64,000 nucleotides of DNA from an uncultured Eubacteriales bacterium (GCA_900316205.1 ONBX01000002.1:26517-90516); one strand, 5' to 3'; shown: positions 17,563 through 26,279, numbered from the stretch's first letter. Made by a program: numbers and translations. Notes: generated by a model from the letters alone, not told the origin.

Positions 17563-18516
17563 ATGCTGAAAGAAATGGGCTTTTATAAGGGCGTGAATCT
17601 GGGCGGCTGGTTTTCCCAGTGCGATTACAGCAAAGAGCGCCTGGACAGCTTCATCACAGAGAAGGATTTCGCGCAGATCGCCGCCTGGGGCTTTGACCAT
17701 GTGCGCCTCCCCATCGACTATAACGTGATCCAGAACCAGGACGGCAGCATGATCGAGGAAGGTCTCCGGCGGATCGACCGGGCCCTGGCCCTCTGCGAGA
17801 AGTATGGGCTGCACACGGTGCTGGACCTGCACAAGACCCAGGGCTTTTCCTTTGACGCCGGAGAGAAGGAAACGGGTTTCTTCCAAAATGAGGCGTACCA
17901 GGAGAAATTCTACGCCGTCTGGGACTGCTTTGCCCGCCGCTGGGGCGACCGGGCGGACCGGGTGATGTTCGAGCTTCTGAACGAGGTGACGGAGAAGGCC
18001 TATCTCCCGGCCTGGAAGCGGATCAGCCGGGAGTGCGTGCGCCGCATCCGGCAAAACGCGCCTGAGGTGCTGATCCTGCTGGGCAGCTATCAGTGGAACA
18101 GCGCCAGGACCCTGCCGGAGCTGGATCCCCCATACGACAGCCGGGTGCTCTATAACTTCCATTTCTATGAGCCCCACGACTTCACCCACCAGGGGGCCTA
18201 TTGGGAGGCGCCTTACCGGGACATCAGCCCCCGCTATACCTATGCCGAGAGCGGGGCGGGGGAGGCCTACTTCGAGGACTTCCTGAGGCCCGCCCTGGAG
18301 AAGGCGGAGCAGGAGGGAACGGAGCTCTACTGCGGCGAATATGGCGTCATCGACGTAGTGCCGCCGGAGGAAGCGGTCAAGTGGTTCCGGGATCTGCACC
18401 GGGTCTTCCAGAGCCACGGCATCGCCAGGAGCCTCTGGAGCTACAAGGAGATGGACTTCGGCCTGCAGGACAAGCGGATGGACGGCGTAAGGGCTGAACT
18501 GCTGGAGCTGCTGTAA
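17563..18516 (+). CDS. intracellular GH5 family glycoside hydrolase
   Basis: A 317-residue retaining beta-glycosidase of family GH5 (cellulase/exo-glucanase group). The acid/base is Glu141 in FELLNEV and the nucleophile Glu259 in LYCGEYGV. The conserved N-terminal YKGVNLGGWFSQ and HVRLPIDYNV segments are present. No signal peptide or carbohydrate-binding module is seen, so it should trim imported beta-glucan oligosaccharides inside the cell and feed the GH94 phosphorylase. The ATG at 17563 follows AAGGAG. It could also be an intracellular exo-beta-1,3-glucanase; the family motif does not settle the linkage. Confidence 0.88.
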   Translation: MLKEMGFYKGVNLGGWFSQCDYSKERLDSFITEKDFAQIAAWGFDHVRLPIDYNVIQNQDGSMIEEGLRRIDRALALCEKYGLHTVLDLHKTQGFSFDAGEKETGFFQNEAYQEKFYAVWDCFARRWGDRADRVMFELLNEVTEKAYLPAWKRISRECVRRIRQNAPEVLILLGSYQWNSARTLPELDPPYDSRVLYNFHFYEPHDFTHQGAYWEAPYRDISPRYTYAESGAGEAYFEDFLRPALEKAEQEGTELYCGEYGVIDVVPPEEAVKWFRDLHRVFQSHGIARSLWSYKEMDFGLQDKRMDGVRAELLELL

Positions 18517-18525
18517 AAAACGCAC

Positions 18526-18555
18526 TTGCCCGGGAGCGGCGATTCGGCGTATACT
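18526..18555 (+). promoter_or_regulatory. candidate promoter for the nitroreductase gene
   Basis: TTGCCC (18526-18531) and TATACT (18550-18555) with an 18-bp spacer, 29 bp before the ATG. Confidence 0.5.
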
Positions 18556-18584
18556 TGTTTCAAATCCAGAAGGAGGAGAGACGC

Positions 18585-19115
18585 ATGAAAGAGATTTTCG
18601 AGCGGGTGAGCATCCGCAGATATGAAGAGAGACCCGTGGAAGAGGAAAAGCTGGAGGCGCTGCTCCGGGCGGCCATGGCGGCCCCCTCCGCCGGCAACCA
18701 GCAGCCCTGGGAATTCTACGTGATCCGGGACCGGGAGCTGCTGGAGCGCCTCTCCAAGGTGAGTCCCTACGCCGGCTGCACCGCGAAAGCGCCCGCAGCC
18801 ATCGTGAGTGCCTACCGGGAAAAGCTCTGGGCCCCGGCCTATGCCCAGATCGACATGAGCATCGCCATGGAAAACCTGTGGCTCAGCTGCGGTGAGCAGG
18901 GCCTTGGCGGTGTGTGGTTGGGCATTGCCCCGGTGGAGGAGCGGATGCGGGCCGTGGAGGAGATCGTGGGGATCCCGAAAGGCCAGCGGGCCTTTGCCAT
19001 CTTCCCTCTGGGCTATCCCGCCGAGAGCAGAGCCCAGCAGGACAGATGGGACCCGGAGCGGGTCCATTGGATCGGGGAAGATAACTCGGAATTCAGAATT
19101 GCGTGGGATTTTTGA
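18585..19115 (+). CDS. nitroreductase family protein
   Basis: A 176-residue FMN-dependent nitroreductase-like oxidoreductase. The FMN-binding start (VSIRRYEERPVEEEKLEALL), the APSAGNQQPWEFYV motif (about residues 34-47) and the C-terminal FPLGYP segment fit the family. The likely role is NAD(P)H-dependent reduction of a flavin-accessible substrate such as quinones or nitro compounds; the true substrate is unknown. AGGAGGAG precedes the ATG. The last ten residues (NSEFRIAWDF) are encoded by GAATTC-like repeat sequence that continues into the repeat-rich gap, so the C-terminus may have been extended by a repeat. Confidence 0.87.
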   Translation: MKEIFERVSIRRYEERPVEEEKLEALLRAAMAAPSAGNQQPWEFYVIRDRELLERLSKVSPYAGCTAKAPAAIVSAYREKLWAPAYAQIDMSIAMENLWLSCGEQGLGGVWLGIAPVEERMRAVEEIVGIPKGQRAFAIFPLGYPAESRAQQDRWDPERVHWIGEDNSEFRIAWDF

Positions 19116-19512
19116 GGGCAAGGGTGGAGAAAGCCGCAAGGGAAAGCCCTCATCCATGCCGTAGGGGAGGCTATCAGCCTCCCGGCAGCACAGGAAATCA
19201 TAACTGAAGAAAGCTTCGGCGCATTCGCAGTTCCTACGGATCCGCCGAAGCTGTTTGTTGTATCTCGCATTTACCGCGCGGGCGGTTGATAACCGCCCCT
19301 ACGGCGGGGCACCAAGAGCGATAGCCCCTTTTTGGCATGGGGCCATGAGAGCGTCATGCCCTGCGCGGGCTGCCGATGACTTGAGTCCTATAGGGAATCC
19401 ACTTTACGGGGACCTCATCCGGCGCTACGGGGAGCTTCCCCCGCTGGGAGAAGCACGGCAGGCAGTTGATTCTCCTCCCCTCAAAACTCAAAACTAAAAA
19501 CCGCAAAAAAAA
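19116..19512. repeat. gene-free gap with several short palindromic repeats
   Basis: I see no gene here. Three repeat fragments occur: GGGGAGGCT-ATC-AGCCTCCC (19163-19183), GGGCGGTT-GAT-AACCGCCC followed by CTACGG (19280-19304), and CCTCATCCGGCGC with GGAGCTTCCCCCGCTGGGAG (about 19413-19451). Related units occur near 30.7, 33.0, 52.0, 55.1 and 63.8 kb. Confidence 0.6.
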
Positions 19513-19553
19513 CACCGGGTATCGGGAAATTCATCCCGATGCCCGGTGCTTTT
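19513..19553. terminator. bidirectional terminator after the CofE-like gene
   Basis: A 15-bp stem CACCGGGTATCGGGA/TCCCGATGCCCGGTG with one wobble and loop AATTCA. On the minus strand eight T residues follow; on the plus strand CTTTTT follows. It ends the long purine transcript. Confidence 0.85.
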
Positions 19554-19561
19554 TGCAAAAC

Positions 19562-20755
19562 TTACTCCGCGGTGTAGTTGTCGAAATAGCCCTGGATGAA
19601 GACGATGGGGGTGCCCTTGTCGCCGGAGCCGGAGGTCAGGTCGCAGAGGGAACCGATCAGGTCGGTGAGGCGGCGGGGGGTGGTGCCCTCGGAGGCCATC
19701 TGGCCCACCAGGTCGCCGTCCTTCTTGCGGATCTCCTCCTCAATGGCCTCACGCAGGGCGTCGCCGGAGAGGGCGGCAAAGTCGTTATCTGCCAGGTACT
19801 TGAGCTTCAGCTCGTTGGGCGTACCCTCCAGGCCCTTGGTGTAGGCGGGGGAGACCACCGGGTCCGCCAGCTCCCAGATCTTGCCAACGGGGTCCTTGAA
19901 GGCGCCGTCGCCGTAGACCATGACCTCGATGTTCTTGCCGGTCTTCTCCAGCAGCTCCGCCTGGATGGCCTCCACCAGACCCTGGCAGTCCCGGGGGAAG
20001 AGCTTGACCTTGTCCTCGGTGGCCTTGTTGGAGCCCAGCAGACCGTAGCGCTCGTTGTAGCCGCTGCCGTTGACGGGGGCGGTCATCAGTTCGTCCAGAC
20101 CGAAAACCCGCTCGCCGCCGGCGGCCTTCAGGATGCGGGAGGTACGGGCGCGGGTGTGGATGTCGCAGTGGATGACGTTCTTGGTGTAGTCCAGGATGCG
20201 GCGGGCGTCATTGGCGAAGATGACCTCCACCTCGGCGCCGGATTCCCGGATCAGCTGGGCATAGTAATCCACATAGTCAACGCCGGTGAAGCGGTGGACC
20301 CGGTAGCCGAAGAGCTCCCGGTAGCGCTCCAAGGTCAGCAGATCCCGGTAGGGATCCACGCCCTTGGCGTCCAGACTGTCCCAGTCCACCAGGTGGTTGC
20401 CCACCTCGTCCGAGGGATAGGAGAGCATGAGGACCACTTTCTTCGCGCCCTTGGCGATGCCCCGCAGGCAGATGGCAAAACGGTTGCGGCTGAGAATGGG
20501 GAAGATGACGCCGACGGTCTCGTCGCCCAGCTTTTCCTTCACATCGGCGGCGATATCGTCCACCGTGGCGTAGTTGCCCTGGGCCCGGGCCACGATGGCC
20601 TCGGTCATGGCGACGATGTCCCGGTCATGGAAGGCGAAGCCCTCCTGCTCGGCGGCGGCCAGGACGGATGCGGTCACGATCTGCTTGAGATCGTCTCCCT
20701 CGCGGATGATGGGGGCGCGGACGCCCCGGGAAACAGTTCCTACCATACGACTCAT
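19562..20755 (-). CDS. CofE-like coenzyme F420-0:L-glutamate ligase family protein
   Basis: A 397-residue protein with the fold pattern of the CofE ligase family: GTVSRGVRAPIIREGDDL at the N-terminus, then VGVIFPILSRNRFAICLRGI and VEVMVYGDGAFKDPVGKIWE. CofE adds gamma-linked glutamate to F420-0 with GTP in actinobacteria and archaea. Members in Clostridia without F420 are known by sequence but their substrate is not established. The protein is longer than archaeal CofE (about 250 residues). It is the last gene of the purine run, 69 bp after purL, and ends at a strong terminator. The ribosome site is weak (AAGGCAGG). The family call is fairly safe; the reaction is unknown. Confidence 0.72.
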   Translation of the reverse strand: MSRMVGTVSRGVRAPIIREGDDLKQIVTASVLAAAEQEGFAFHDRDIVAMTEAIVARAQGNYATVDDIAADVKEKLGDETVGVIFPILSRNRFAICLRGIAKGAKKVVLMLSYPSDEVGNHLVDWDSLDAKGVDPYRDLLTLERYRELFGYRVHRFTGVDYVDYYAQLIRESGAEVEVIFANDARRILDYTKNVIHCDIHTRARTSRILKAAGGERVFGLDELMTAPVNGSGYNERYGLLGSNKATEDKVKLFPRDCQGLVEAIQAELLEKTGKNIEVMVYGDGAFKDPVGKIWELADPVVSPAYTKGLEGTPNELKLKYLADNDFAALSGDALREAIEEEIRKKDGDLVGQMASEGTTPRRLTDLIGSLCDLTSGSGDKGTPIVFIQGYFDNYTAE

Positions 20756-20824
20756 GGATTTTTACCTGCCTTTCTTTTGCTCTTTCCGGGATCGGTGCAA
20801 TTGTTTTCCGGAAGCTGAAATGTG

Positions 20825-23800
20825 TTAACGGAAATACTTGACGGCGGCCTCGAACATGCGGAGGTCGTAATTGCCGGGAACGTTTTGATAGAGATTGGAG
20901 CCGATGCGCTCGGCGTGGCCCATTTTGCCGAAGACACGGCCGTCGGGAGAGGTGATGCCCTCCACGGCGAAGAGGGAGCCGTTGGGGTTAAAGTGCACGT
21001 CTGCGGTGGCCTGTCCATCCAGGTCCACATACTGGGTGGCGATCTGTCCGTTTTCGGCCAGGGCGCGGATGGTGGCCTCGTCCGCCAGGAAGCGGCCCTC
21101 GCCGTGGGAAATGGGGACGTTGTAGACGTCACCCACCTGGGTCAGCGCCAGCCAGGGGGACTTGTTGGAGGCGATGCGGGTGCGGACGATGCGGCTCTGG
21201 TGCCGGGCGATGGTGTTGAAGGTCAGGGTGGGCGCCTTTTCATCCGGCTCGATGATGCGGCCGTAGGGCACCAGACCCAGCTTGATGAGGGCCTGGAAGC
21301 CGTTGCAGATGCCGCAGATGAGGCCGTCCCGCTGCTCCAGCAGCTCCATGACCCCTTCCTTTACGGGGCCGGAGCGGAAGAAGGCGGTGATGAACTTGCC
21401 GGAGCCGTCCGGCTCGTCGCCGCCGGAGAAGCCGCCGGGGATGAAGATCATCTGGCTCTCCCGCAGGCGTTTGGCAAAGTCCTCCACAGACCGGGAGATG
21501 GCCTCGGCGCTGAGGTTGCGGATGACGAAGATCTCCGGCTCGCCGCCGGCGTCCCGCACGGCCCGGGCGCTGTCGATCTCGCAGTTGGTGCCGGGGAAGG
21601 CCGGGATCAGCACCCGGGGCTTTGCGACTTTGATGGCCGGGGCCGGGCGGCTCTCAGCAGTATAGGAGAAGGTCTCCAGGGGGATCTCCGGCGTGGGGAT
21701 GTTGCAGGCGTAAACGCTCTCCAGCTTGCCCTCGTAGAGCTCCAGGAGCTCTGCGCAGTCCAGCCGCTCCTCGCCGTAGGTGAAGCAGCCGTCCTCGGTA
21801 AAGATGCCCAGGCACTCGCCGGGGACATCCTCGTCCACCTCCAGCAGGAAGGCGCCGTAGTCATAGCCGAAGAGCCCCTCCAGAGGCAGATCCGCCCGGA
21901 AGCGGAAGCCCAGGGCGTTGCCGATGGCCATCTTCCAGACGGCTGCGGCGTCGCCGCCCTCGCCGGGGGTATAGCAGGCGTAAGCCTTGCCGCTGCGGAG
22001 AAGCTGGGTAACGGTATCGAAGAGCGCGAGGAGGGAGGCGGCGGTGGGAAGCCCGTTTTCGTCCTGCTCGGGGGCAAGACGGATGAGCTTGTGGCCGGCT
22101 TTCTTGGCCTCGGGCGTCACGATATCAGAAGTCTTTGCGGTGGTGACGGCGAAGGAGACCAGGGTGGGGGGCACGTCCAGGGTCTCGAAGCTGCCGCTCA
22201 TGGAGTCCTTGCCGCCGATGGCGGCCACGCCCAGGCCCATCTGGGCCTCAAAGGCGCCAAGCAGGGCGGCCAGAGGCTTGCCCCAGCGCTTGGGATCCTT
22301 GCCCAGGCGCTCAAAGTACTCCTGGAAGCTGAGGTATACGTCCCGGAAGGCGGCGCCGGAGGCAATGAGCTTGCAGACCGATTCCACCACGGCAAGATAG
22401 GCGCCGTGATAGGGACTTTTTTCGGAGATGAAGGGGTTGAAGCCCCAGGACATGAGGGAGCAGTCCTCGGTGTGGCCCTGCTCCAGAGAGATCTTCTGCA
22501 CCATGGCCTGGACCGGAGTCAGCTGATATTTTCCGCCGAAGGGCATCATCACGCTGCCGGCGCCGATGGTGGAGTCAAAGCGCTCGCTGAGCCCTCGGCG
22601 GGAGCAGCCGTTCAGATCGGAGACGGCTTTGCCCATGGCCTCGGCAAAGGAGGCGGCGGGCTGAGGCTCCACGGCCTCGGGGGCGGCGGCCTCCACGGTG
22701 ATGTGCTTGGCGGCGCCGTTGGTGTCCAGGAAAGCGCGGCTCAGGTCTACGATGGTCTTGCCGTTCCAGTGCATCTGGAGCCTGGGCTCCGTCGTGACCA
22801 CGGCCACGGGCACGGCCTGCAGGTTTTCCTTGTCCGCCAGGGCCAGGAAAGCGTCCCGGTCCTCGGGGGCGATGACCACGGCCATGCGCTCCTGGCTTTC
22901 ACTGATGGCAAGCTCAGTGCCGTCCAGACCCTCGTACTTCCGGGGGACGGCGTTGAGATCGATGTTAAGGCCGTCGGCCAGCTCGCCGATGGCCACGGAG
23001 ACGCCGCCCGCGCCAAAGTCGTTGCAGCGCTTGATCATGCGGGTGGCCGTGGAATTGCGGAAGAGGCGCTGGAGCTTGCGCTCCTCGGGGGCGTTGCCCT
23101 TCTGCACCTCGGCGCCGCAGGTCTCCACGGAGTGGGCATCATGGGCCTTGGAGGAACCGGTGGCGCCGCCGATGCCGTCCCGCCCGGTGCTGCCGCCCAG
23201 GAGGACCACCAGATCCCCGGGGGCGGGCCGCTCCCGCCGCACATTGGCGGCCGGGGCCGCGGCGATGACCGCGCCGATCTCCATGCGCTTGGCGGCGTAG
23301 CCCGGGTGATACCACTCGTCCACGATGCCGGTGGCAAGGCCGATCTGGTTGCCGTAGGAGGAATAGCCCGCGGCGGCGGTGGTGACCAGCTTCCGCTGGG
23401 GCAGCTTCCCGGGGATGGTCTCACTCACGGGCTTCAGAGGATCCGCCGCGCCGGTGAGGCGCATGGCCCCGTAGACATAGGCCCGGCCCGAGAGCGGATC
23501 CCGGATGGCGCCGCCGATGCAGGTGGCTGCGCCGCCGAAGGGCTCGATCTCGGTGGGGTGGTTGTGGGTCTCGTTCTTGAAGAGCAGCAGCCAGGGCTCG
23601 GTAACACCGTCCACGGTGACTTCCGTCTTCACGGTGCAGGCGTTGATCTCCTCGCTCTCGTCCAGCTTCTGGAGTTTGCCGGCCTTTTTCAGAGCCTTGG
23701 CGGCAATGGTGCCAAGATCCATGAGGCAAATGGGCTTGCTGCGGCCCAGAGCCTTGCGGGTAGCCAGATAATCCTCCCAGGCCTGCTGCAGCAGGGGATC

Positions 23801-24511
23801 GGAAAAGCTTGCCTCGTCGATAACGGTGTTGAAGGTGGTGTGGCGGCAGTGGTCGGACCAGTAGGTGTCCAGCACCCGGACCTCGGTGATGCTGGGGTCC
23901 CGGCCCTCGGAGCGGAAATACTCCTGGCAGAAGGCAAAGTCGTCCCCGTCCATGGCAAGGCCGAGACGGCGGCCCAGCGCCTCCAGCTCTTCCCGGGGCA
24001 GCTCCCGGAAGCCCTCCAGGGTCTCCACGCTCTCGGGAAGCTCATACTGCATGGCCAGGGTCTCCGGCCTGCCCAGGGCGGCCTCCCGGGCCTCCACAGG
24101 GTTGATGACGTATTTCTTGATCTCCTCCAGCTCCTCCGGGCTCAGGTCGCCGTAGAGGGCGTAGACCTTGGCGGAGCGGACCAGGGGCCGCTCCCCCTGG
24201 GAGAGGATTTGGATGCACTGGGCGGCAGAGTCTGCCCGCTGGTCAAACTGGCCGGGGAGATATTCCACCGCGAAGACCAGGGCGTCCCCCGGGTCGATGC
24301 TCTCGGAGGCCAGATCCAGCTGGGGCTCGGAGAAGACGGTGCGGATGGCGGAATCGAAAAGCTCCCGGCTCAGGCCCTCCGCGTCATAGCGGTTGAAGAG
24401 ACGGACCTTGGTGAGGCTCCGGATCCCCAGAAGGCTGCGGGCGTCGTTCAGAAGACTCCGTGCCTCCTGATCGAGACCTTGCTTTTTTTCCACATAAACT
24501 CGAAATACCAT
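20825..24511 (-). CDS. purL: phosphoribosylformylglycinamidine synthase PurL (single chain)
   Basis: Converts FGAR, glutamine and ATP to FGAM in purine synthesis. The 1228-residue chain joins the N-terminal, linker and two AIRS-like synthase domains to a C-terminal class I glutaminase. Visible parts are SDHCRHTTFNT, NETHNHPTEIEPFGGAATC and DFGAGGVSVAIGELADG in the synthase half, then FPGTNCEIDSARAV and the nucleophile Cys in GLICGICNGFQALIKLG. This is the clostridial long form, not the PurL/Q/S split. The ATG at 24511 has GGAGGAG and begins 1 bp after the purD stop; the open frame upstream lies inside purD. Confidence 0.96.
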   Translation of the reverse strand: MVFRVYVEKKQGLDQEARSLLNDARSLLGIRSLTKVRLFNRYDAEGLSRELFDSAIRTVFSEPQLDLASESIDPGDALVFAVEYLPGQFDQRADSAAQCIQILSQGERPLVRSAKVYALYGDLSPEELEEIKKYVINPVEAREAALGRPETLAMQYELPESVETLEGFRELPREELEALGRRLGLAMDGDDFAFCQEYFRSEGRDPSITEVRVLDTYWSDHCRHTTFNTVIDEASFSDPLLQQAWEDYLATRKALGRSKPICLMDLGTIAAKALKKAGKLQKLDESEEINACTVKTEVTVDGVTEPWLLLFKNETHNHPTEIEPFGGAATCIGGAIRDPLSGRAYVYGAMRLTGAADPLKPVSETIPGKLPQRKLVTTAAAGYSSYGNQIGLATGIVDEWYHPGYAAKRMEIGAVIAAAPAANVRRERPAPGDLVVLLGGSTGRDGIGGATGSSKAHDAHSVETCGAEVQKGNAPEERKLQRLFRNSTATRMIKRCNDFGAGGVSVAIGELADGLNIDLNAVPRKYEGLDGTELAISESQERMAVVIAPEDRDAFLALADKENLQAVPVAVVTTEPRLQMHWNGKTIVDLSRAFLDTNGAAKHITVEAAAPEAVEPQPAASFAEAMGKAVSDLNGCSRRGLSERFDSTIGAGSVMMPFGGKYQLTPVQAMVQKISLEQGHTEDCSLMSWGFNPFISEKSPYHGAYLAVVESVCKLIASGAAFRDVYLSFQEYFERLGKDPKRWGKPLAALLGAFEAQMGLGVAAIGGKDSMSGSFETLDVPPTLVSFAVTTAKTSDIVTPEAKKAGHKLIRLAPEQDENGLPTAASLLALFDTVTQLLRSGKAYACYTPGEGGDAAAVWKMAIGNALGFRFRADLPLEGLFGYDYGAFLLEVDEDVPGECLGIFTEDGCFTYGEERLDCAELLELYEGKLESVYACNIPTPEIPLETFSYTAESRPAPAIKVAKPRVLIPAFPGTNCEIDSARAVRDAGGEPEIFVIRNLSAEAISRSVEDFAKRLRESQMIFIPGGFSGGDEPDGSGKFITAFFRSGPVKEGVMELLEQRDGLICGICNGFQALIKLGLVPYGRIIEPDEKAPTLTFNTIARHQSRIVRTRIASNKSPWLALTQVGDVYNVPISHGEGRFLADEATIRALAENGQIATQYVDLDGQATADVHFNPNGSLFAVEGITSPDGRVFGKMGHAERIGSNLYQNVPGNYDLRMFEAAVKYFR

Positions 24512-24512
24512 T

Positions 24513-25784
24513 TTACTCCTCCGCTTTCGCGCGCAGGGCTCGCTGGCCGATATCCCTGCGGCAGAAGGCATTTTCAAATTTCACTTGATCGGCCAGGGCG
24601 TAGGCCGCTTCAATGGCCTGGGGGAGCGTATCCGCCACGGCGGTGCAGCCCAGAACACGGCCGCCGTTTGTGACGAGGCTTCCGTCCTTCAGCGCGGCGC
24701 CGGCCACATAGACCTGAGAGCGGACCGCTTCCGGGATCTCCAGAGGGAAGCCCTTCTCGTAGCTGCCGGGGTAGCCCTTGGAGGCCAGAATCACGCAGCA
24801 GGCGCTCTCAGGGCGGAACTTGACCTCCACCTCACTGAGACGCTCCTCGGTGACGGCGCGCATCACGGTAAAGAGGTCGCTCTCCAGCAGGGGCAGGACA
24901 ACCTGGGTCTCCGGGTCGCCGAAGCGGCAGTTGTACTCGATGACCTTGGGGCCGTCCTTCGTGATCATGAGGCCGAAGTACAGGCAGCCCTTGAAGGGGC
25001 GGCCTTCGGCCTGCATGGCCCGGACAGTGGGCAGGAAGATCTCTTCCATGCAGCGCGCAGCCACGGCCTCGGTGTAATAGGGGTTGGGCGCCACGGTGCC
25101 CATGCCGCCGGTATTGGGGCCGGTGTCGCCGTCATAGGCGCACTTGTGGTCCATGGAGGACACCATGGGGACGATGGTCTTACCGTCGGTAAAGGCCAGG
25201 ACAGAGACCTCGGGACCCTCCAGGAACTCTTCCATGACCAGCTTCTCGCCGCTCTTGCCGAACTTGTGGTCCTCCATGCTGGCGCGGACCGCCTGCTCCG
25301 CCTCCTGGCGGCTGCGGGCCACCACCACGCCCTTGCCCAGGGCCAGCCCGTCCGCCTTGACCACCACGGGGATGGGGCAGCTGCGGACATAGCCGAGTGC
25401 GGCATCCAGCTCGGTGAAGACCTCGTAGCGGGCGGTGGGGATGCCGTACTTTTTCATCAGGTCCTTGGCGAAGACCTTGCTGCCCTCGATGAGGGCGGCC
25501 TCCGCCCGGGGGCCGAAGCAGGGCACGCCGATCTCCTCCAGGGCATTGACACAGCCCAGGACCAGGGGATCGTCCGGCGTGACCACCGCATAGTCGATGG
25601 CATTTGCCTCAGCGAAGGAGACAATGGAGGGAATGTCCTTGGCGCCGATGGGGACGCAGGCGGCGTCCGCCGCGATGCCGCCGTTGCCGGGGAGCGCGAA
25701 AATCTCGGAGATCTCGGGGTTCTCTTTCAGCTTGCGGATGACGGCGTGCTCCCGGCCGCCGCCGCCGATAACCATTACTTTCAT
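24513..25784 (-). CDS. purD: phosphoribosylamine-glycine ligase PurD
   Basis: ATP-grasp enzyme that joins glycine to phosphoribosylamine to make GAR, the second step of purine synthesis. 423 residues; the N-terminal MKVMVIGGGGREHA and the ATP-grasp segments PVVVKADGLALGKGV and EFLEGPEVSVLAF are clear, with the metal site in EYNCRFGDPETQ. ATG 25784 follows GAGGAG. It starts a second block after a 500-bp gap filled with structured repeats, so it may need its own promoter or readthrough from the AICAR transformylase gene. Confidence 0.96.
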   Translation of the reverse strand: MKVMVIGGGGREHAVIRKLKENPEISEIFALPGNGGIAADAACVPIGAKDIPSIVSFAEANAIDYAVVTPDDPLVLGCVNALEEIGVPCFGPRAEAALIEGSKVFAKDLMKKYGIPTARYEVFTELDAALGYVRSCPIPVVVKADGLALGKGVVVARSRQEAEQAVRASMEDHKFGKSGEKLVMEEFLEGPEVSVLAFTDGKTIVPMVSSMDHKCAYDGDTGPNTGGMGTVAPNPYYTEAVAARCMEEIFLPTVRAMQAEGRPFKGCLYFGLMITKDGPKVIEYNCRFGDPETQVVLPLLESDLFTVMRAVTEERLSEVEVKFRPESACCVILASKGYPGSYEKGFPLEIPEAVRSQVYVAGAALKDGSLVTNGGRVLGCTAVADTLPQAIEAAYALADQVKFENAFCRRDIGQRALRAKAEE

Positions 25785-25958
25785 ATGGAACTCCTCAAAT
25801 GTGATGTTGCGGATGGGCTTCCACCTCATCCGTCGCCTGCTCCGGAAGGAGAGGCAGTGAGGAAAGAATCATCGTGATCATGAGTCCTGTTTTTTGGGGG
25901 GAAGTTCAGAGGGGCCTCCCCTCTGATTTTTCGCCGCAGACGGCGAAAAACAAAATAG
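25785..25958. other. gap upstream of purD with two hairpins
   Basis: No gene seen. A CCTCATCCG-type repeat remnant lies near 25826-25860. CAGAGGGG-CCT-CCCCTCTG (25907-25925) is followed by ATTTTT and reads as a plus-strand terminator. TTTTTCGCCG-CAGA-CGGCGAAAAA (25927-25950) is a perfect second hairpin. No plus-strand gene ends here, so these belong to the repeat cluster that follows. Confidence 0.5.
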
Positions 25959-26139
25959 AATCCGTTTTTGACGGGGCTTTGCCTCGGCAAAAACTCCCTA
26001 AGCCGAACTCTGTGAGGCTTCGCGCCGTCGTCAAACGAAACTCACTCCATTCCGCTTCCCCGGTTTCGAAGCACCGGGAAAGCTGCATATCCGTTCCTTC
26101 CGTTTTCCTCTCAAAATCAAAGCATCCGCTTTGATTTTG
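25959..26139 (+). repeat. structured element copy C1 (plus strand)
   Basis: It begins AATCC, then a hairpin GTTTTTGACGGGGC...CAAAAAC (25964-25994). The core GCCGAACTCTGTGAGG / CTTCGCGCCG (about 26001-26030) follows, then a variable stem (CTTCCCCGGT/ACCGGGAAAG, about 26055-26082). It ends in the perfect hairpin CAAAATCAAAGC-ATCC-GCTTTGATTTTG (26112-26139). It aligns with the leaders of purO and guaB but lies on the opposite strand to the purine genes. Confidence 0.7.
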
Positions 26140-26163
26140 GAAGGAAGAAGGGAGCAGAGCGCA

Positions 26164-26279
26164 GTTTTCGACACGCTTGGCGGAAACGGAGCGGTGCGAG
26201 CTTCTTCTGACGCGGCCCGCTGCGATAAGCGTGAGTTTCTTTCAAGTGTTCAGTCTCCCTCAGGGAGACTGAACACTTG
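26164..26279 (+). repeat. structured element copy C2 (plus strand, shorter)
   Basis: A hairpin GTTTTCG/CGGAAAC (26164-26187) is followed by a core GGTGCGAGCTTC, then GCTGCGATAAGCGTGAG as in the guaB leader, and a perfect 17-bp terminal hairpin CAAGTGTTCAGTCTCCC/GGGAGACTGAACACTTG (26243-26279). It lies in tandem with C1, 6 bp from the purH stop. Confidence 0.6.

Noticed and set aside
19255-19497. 80-codon plus-strand frame in the gap after the nitroreductase
   Set aside because: It runs through palindromic repeats, has no ribosome site, and its composition follows the repeats.
20822-24673. Very long plus-strand open frame (over 1280 codons) antisense to purL
   Set aside because: It mirrors PurL and PurD codons, lacks a ribosome site, and reads as Gly/Ala/His/Val-rich low-complexity protein typical of the antisense of GC-rich genes. 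The same holds for the long frames opposite GH94, carB, guaB, galT and the ABC genes.
25874-26134. 86-codon plus-strand frame between purD and purH
   Set aside because: It is made entirely of structured element C1 and its upstream hairpins, with no ribosome site.
26243-26279. 17-bp perfect hairpin as the purH terminator
   Set aside because: On the minus strand it is followed by AAAGAAA rather than a T-run, and it aligns with the terminal hairpins of the other three structured elements, so I treat it as part of element C2.
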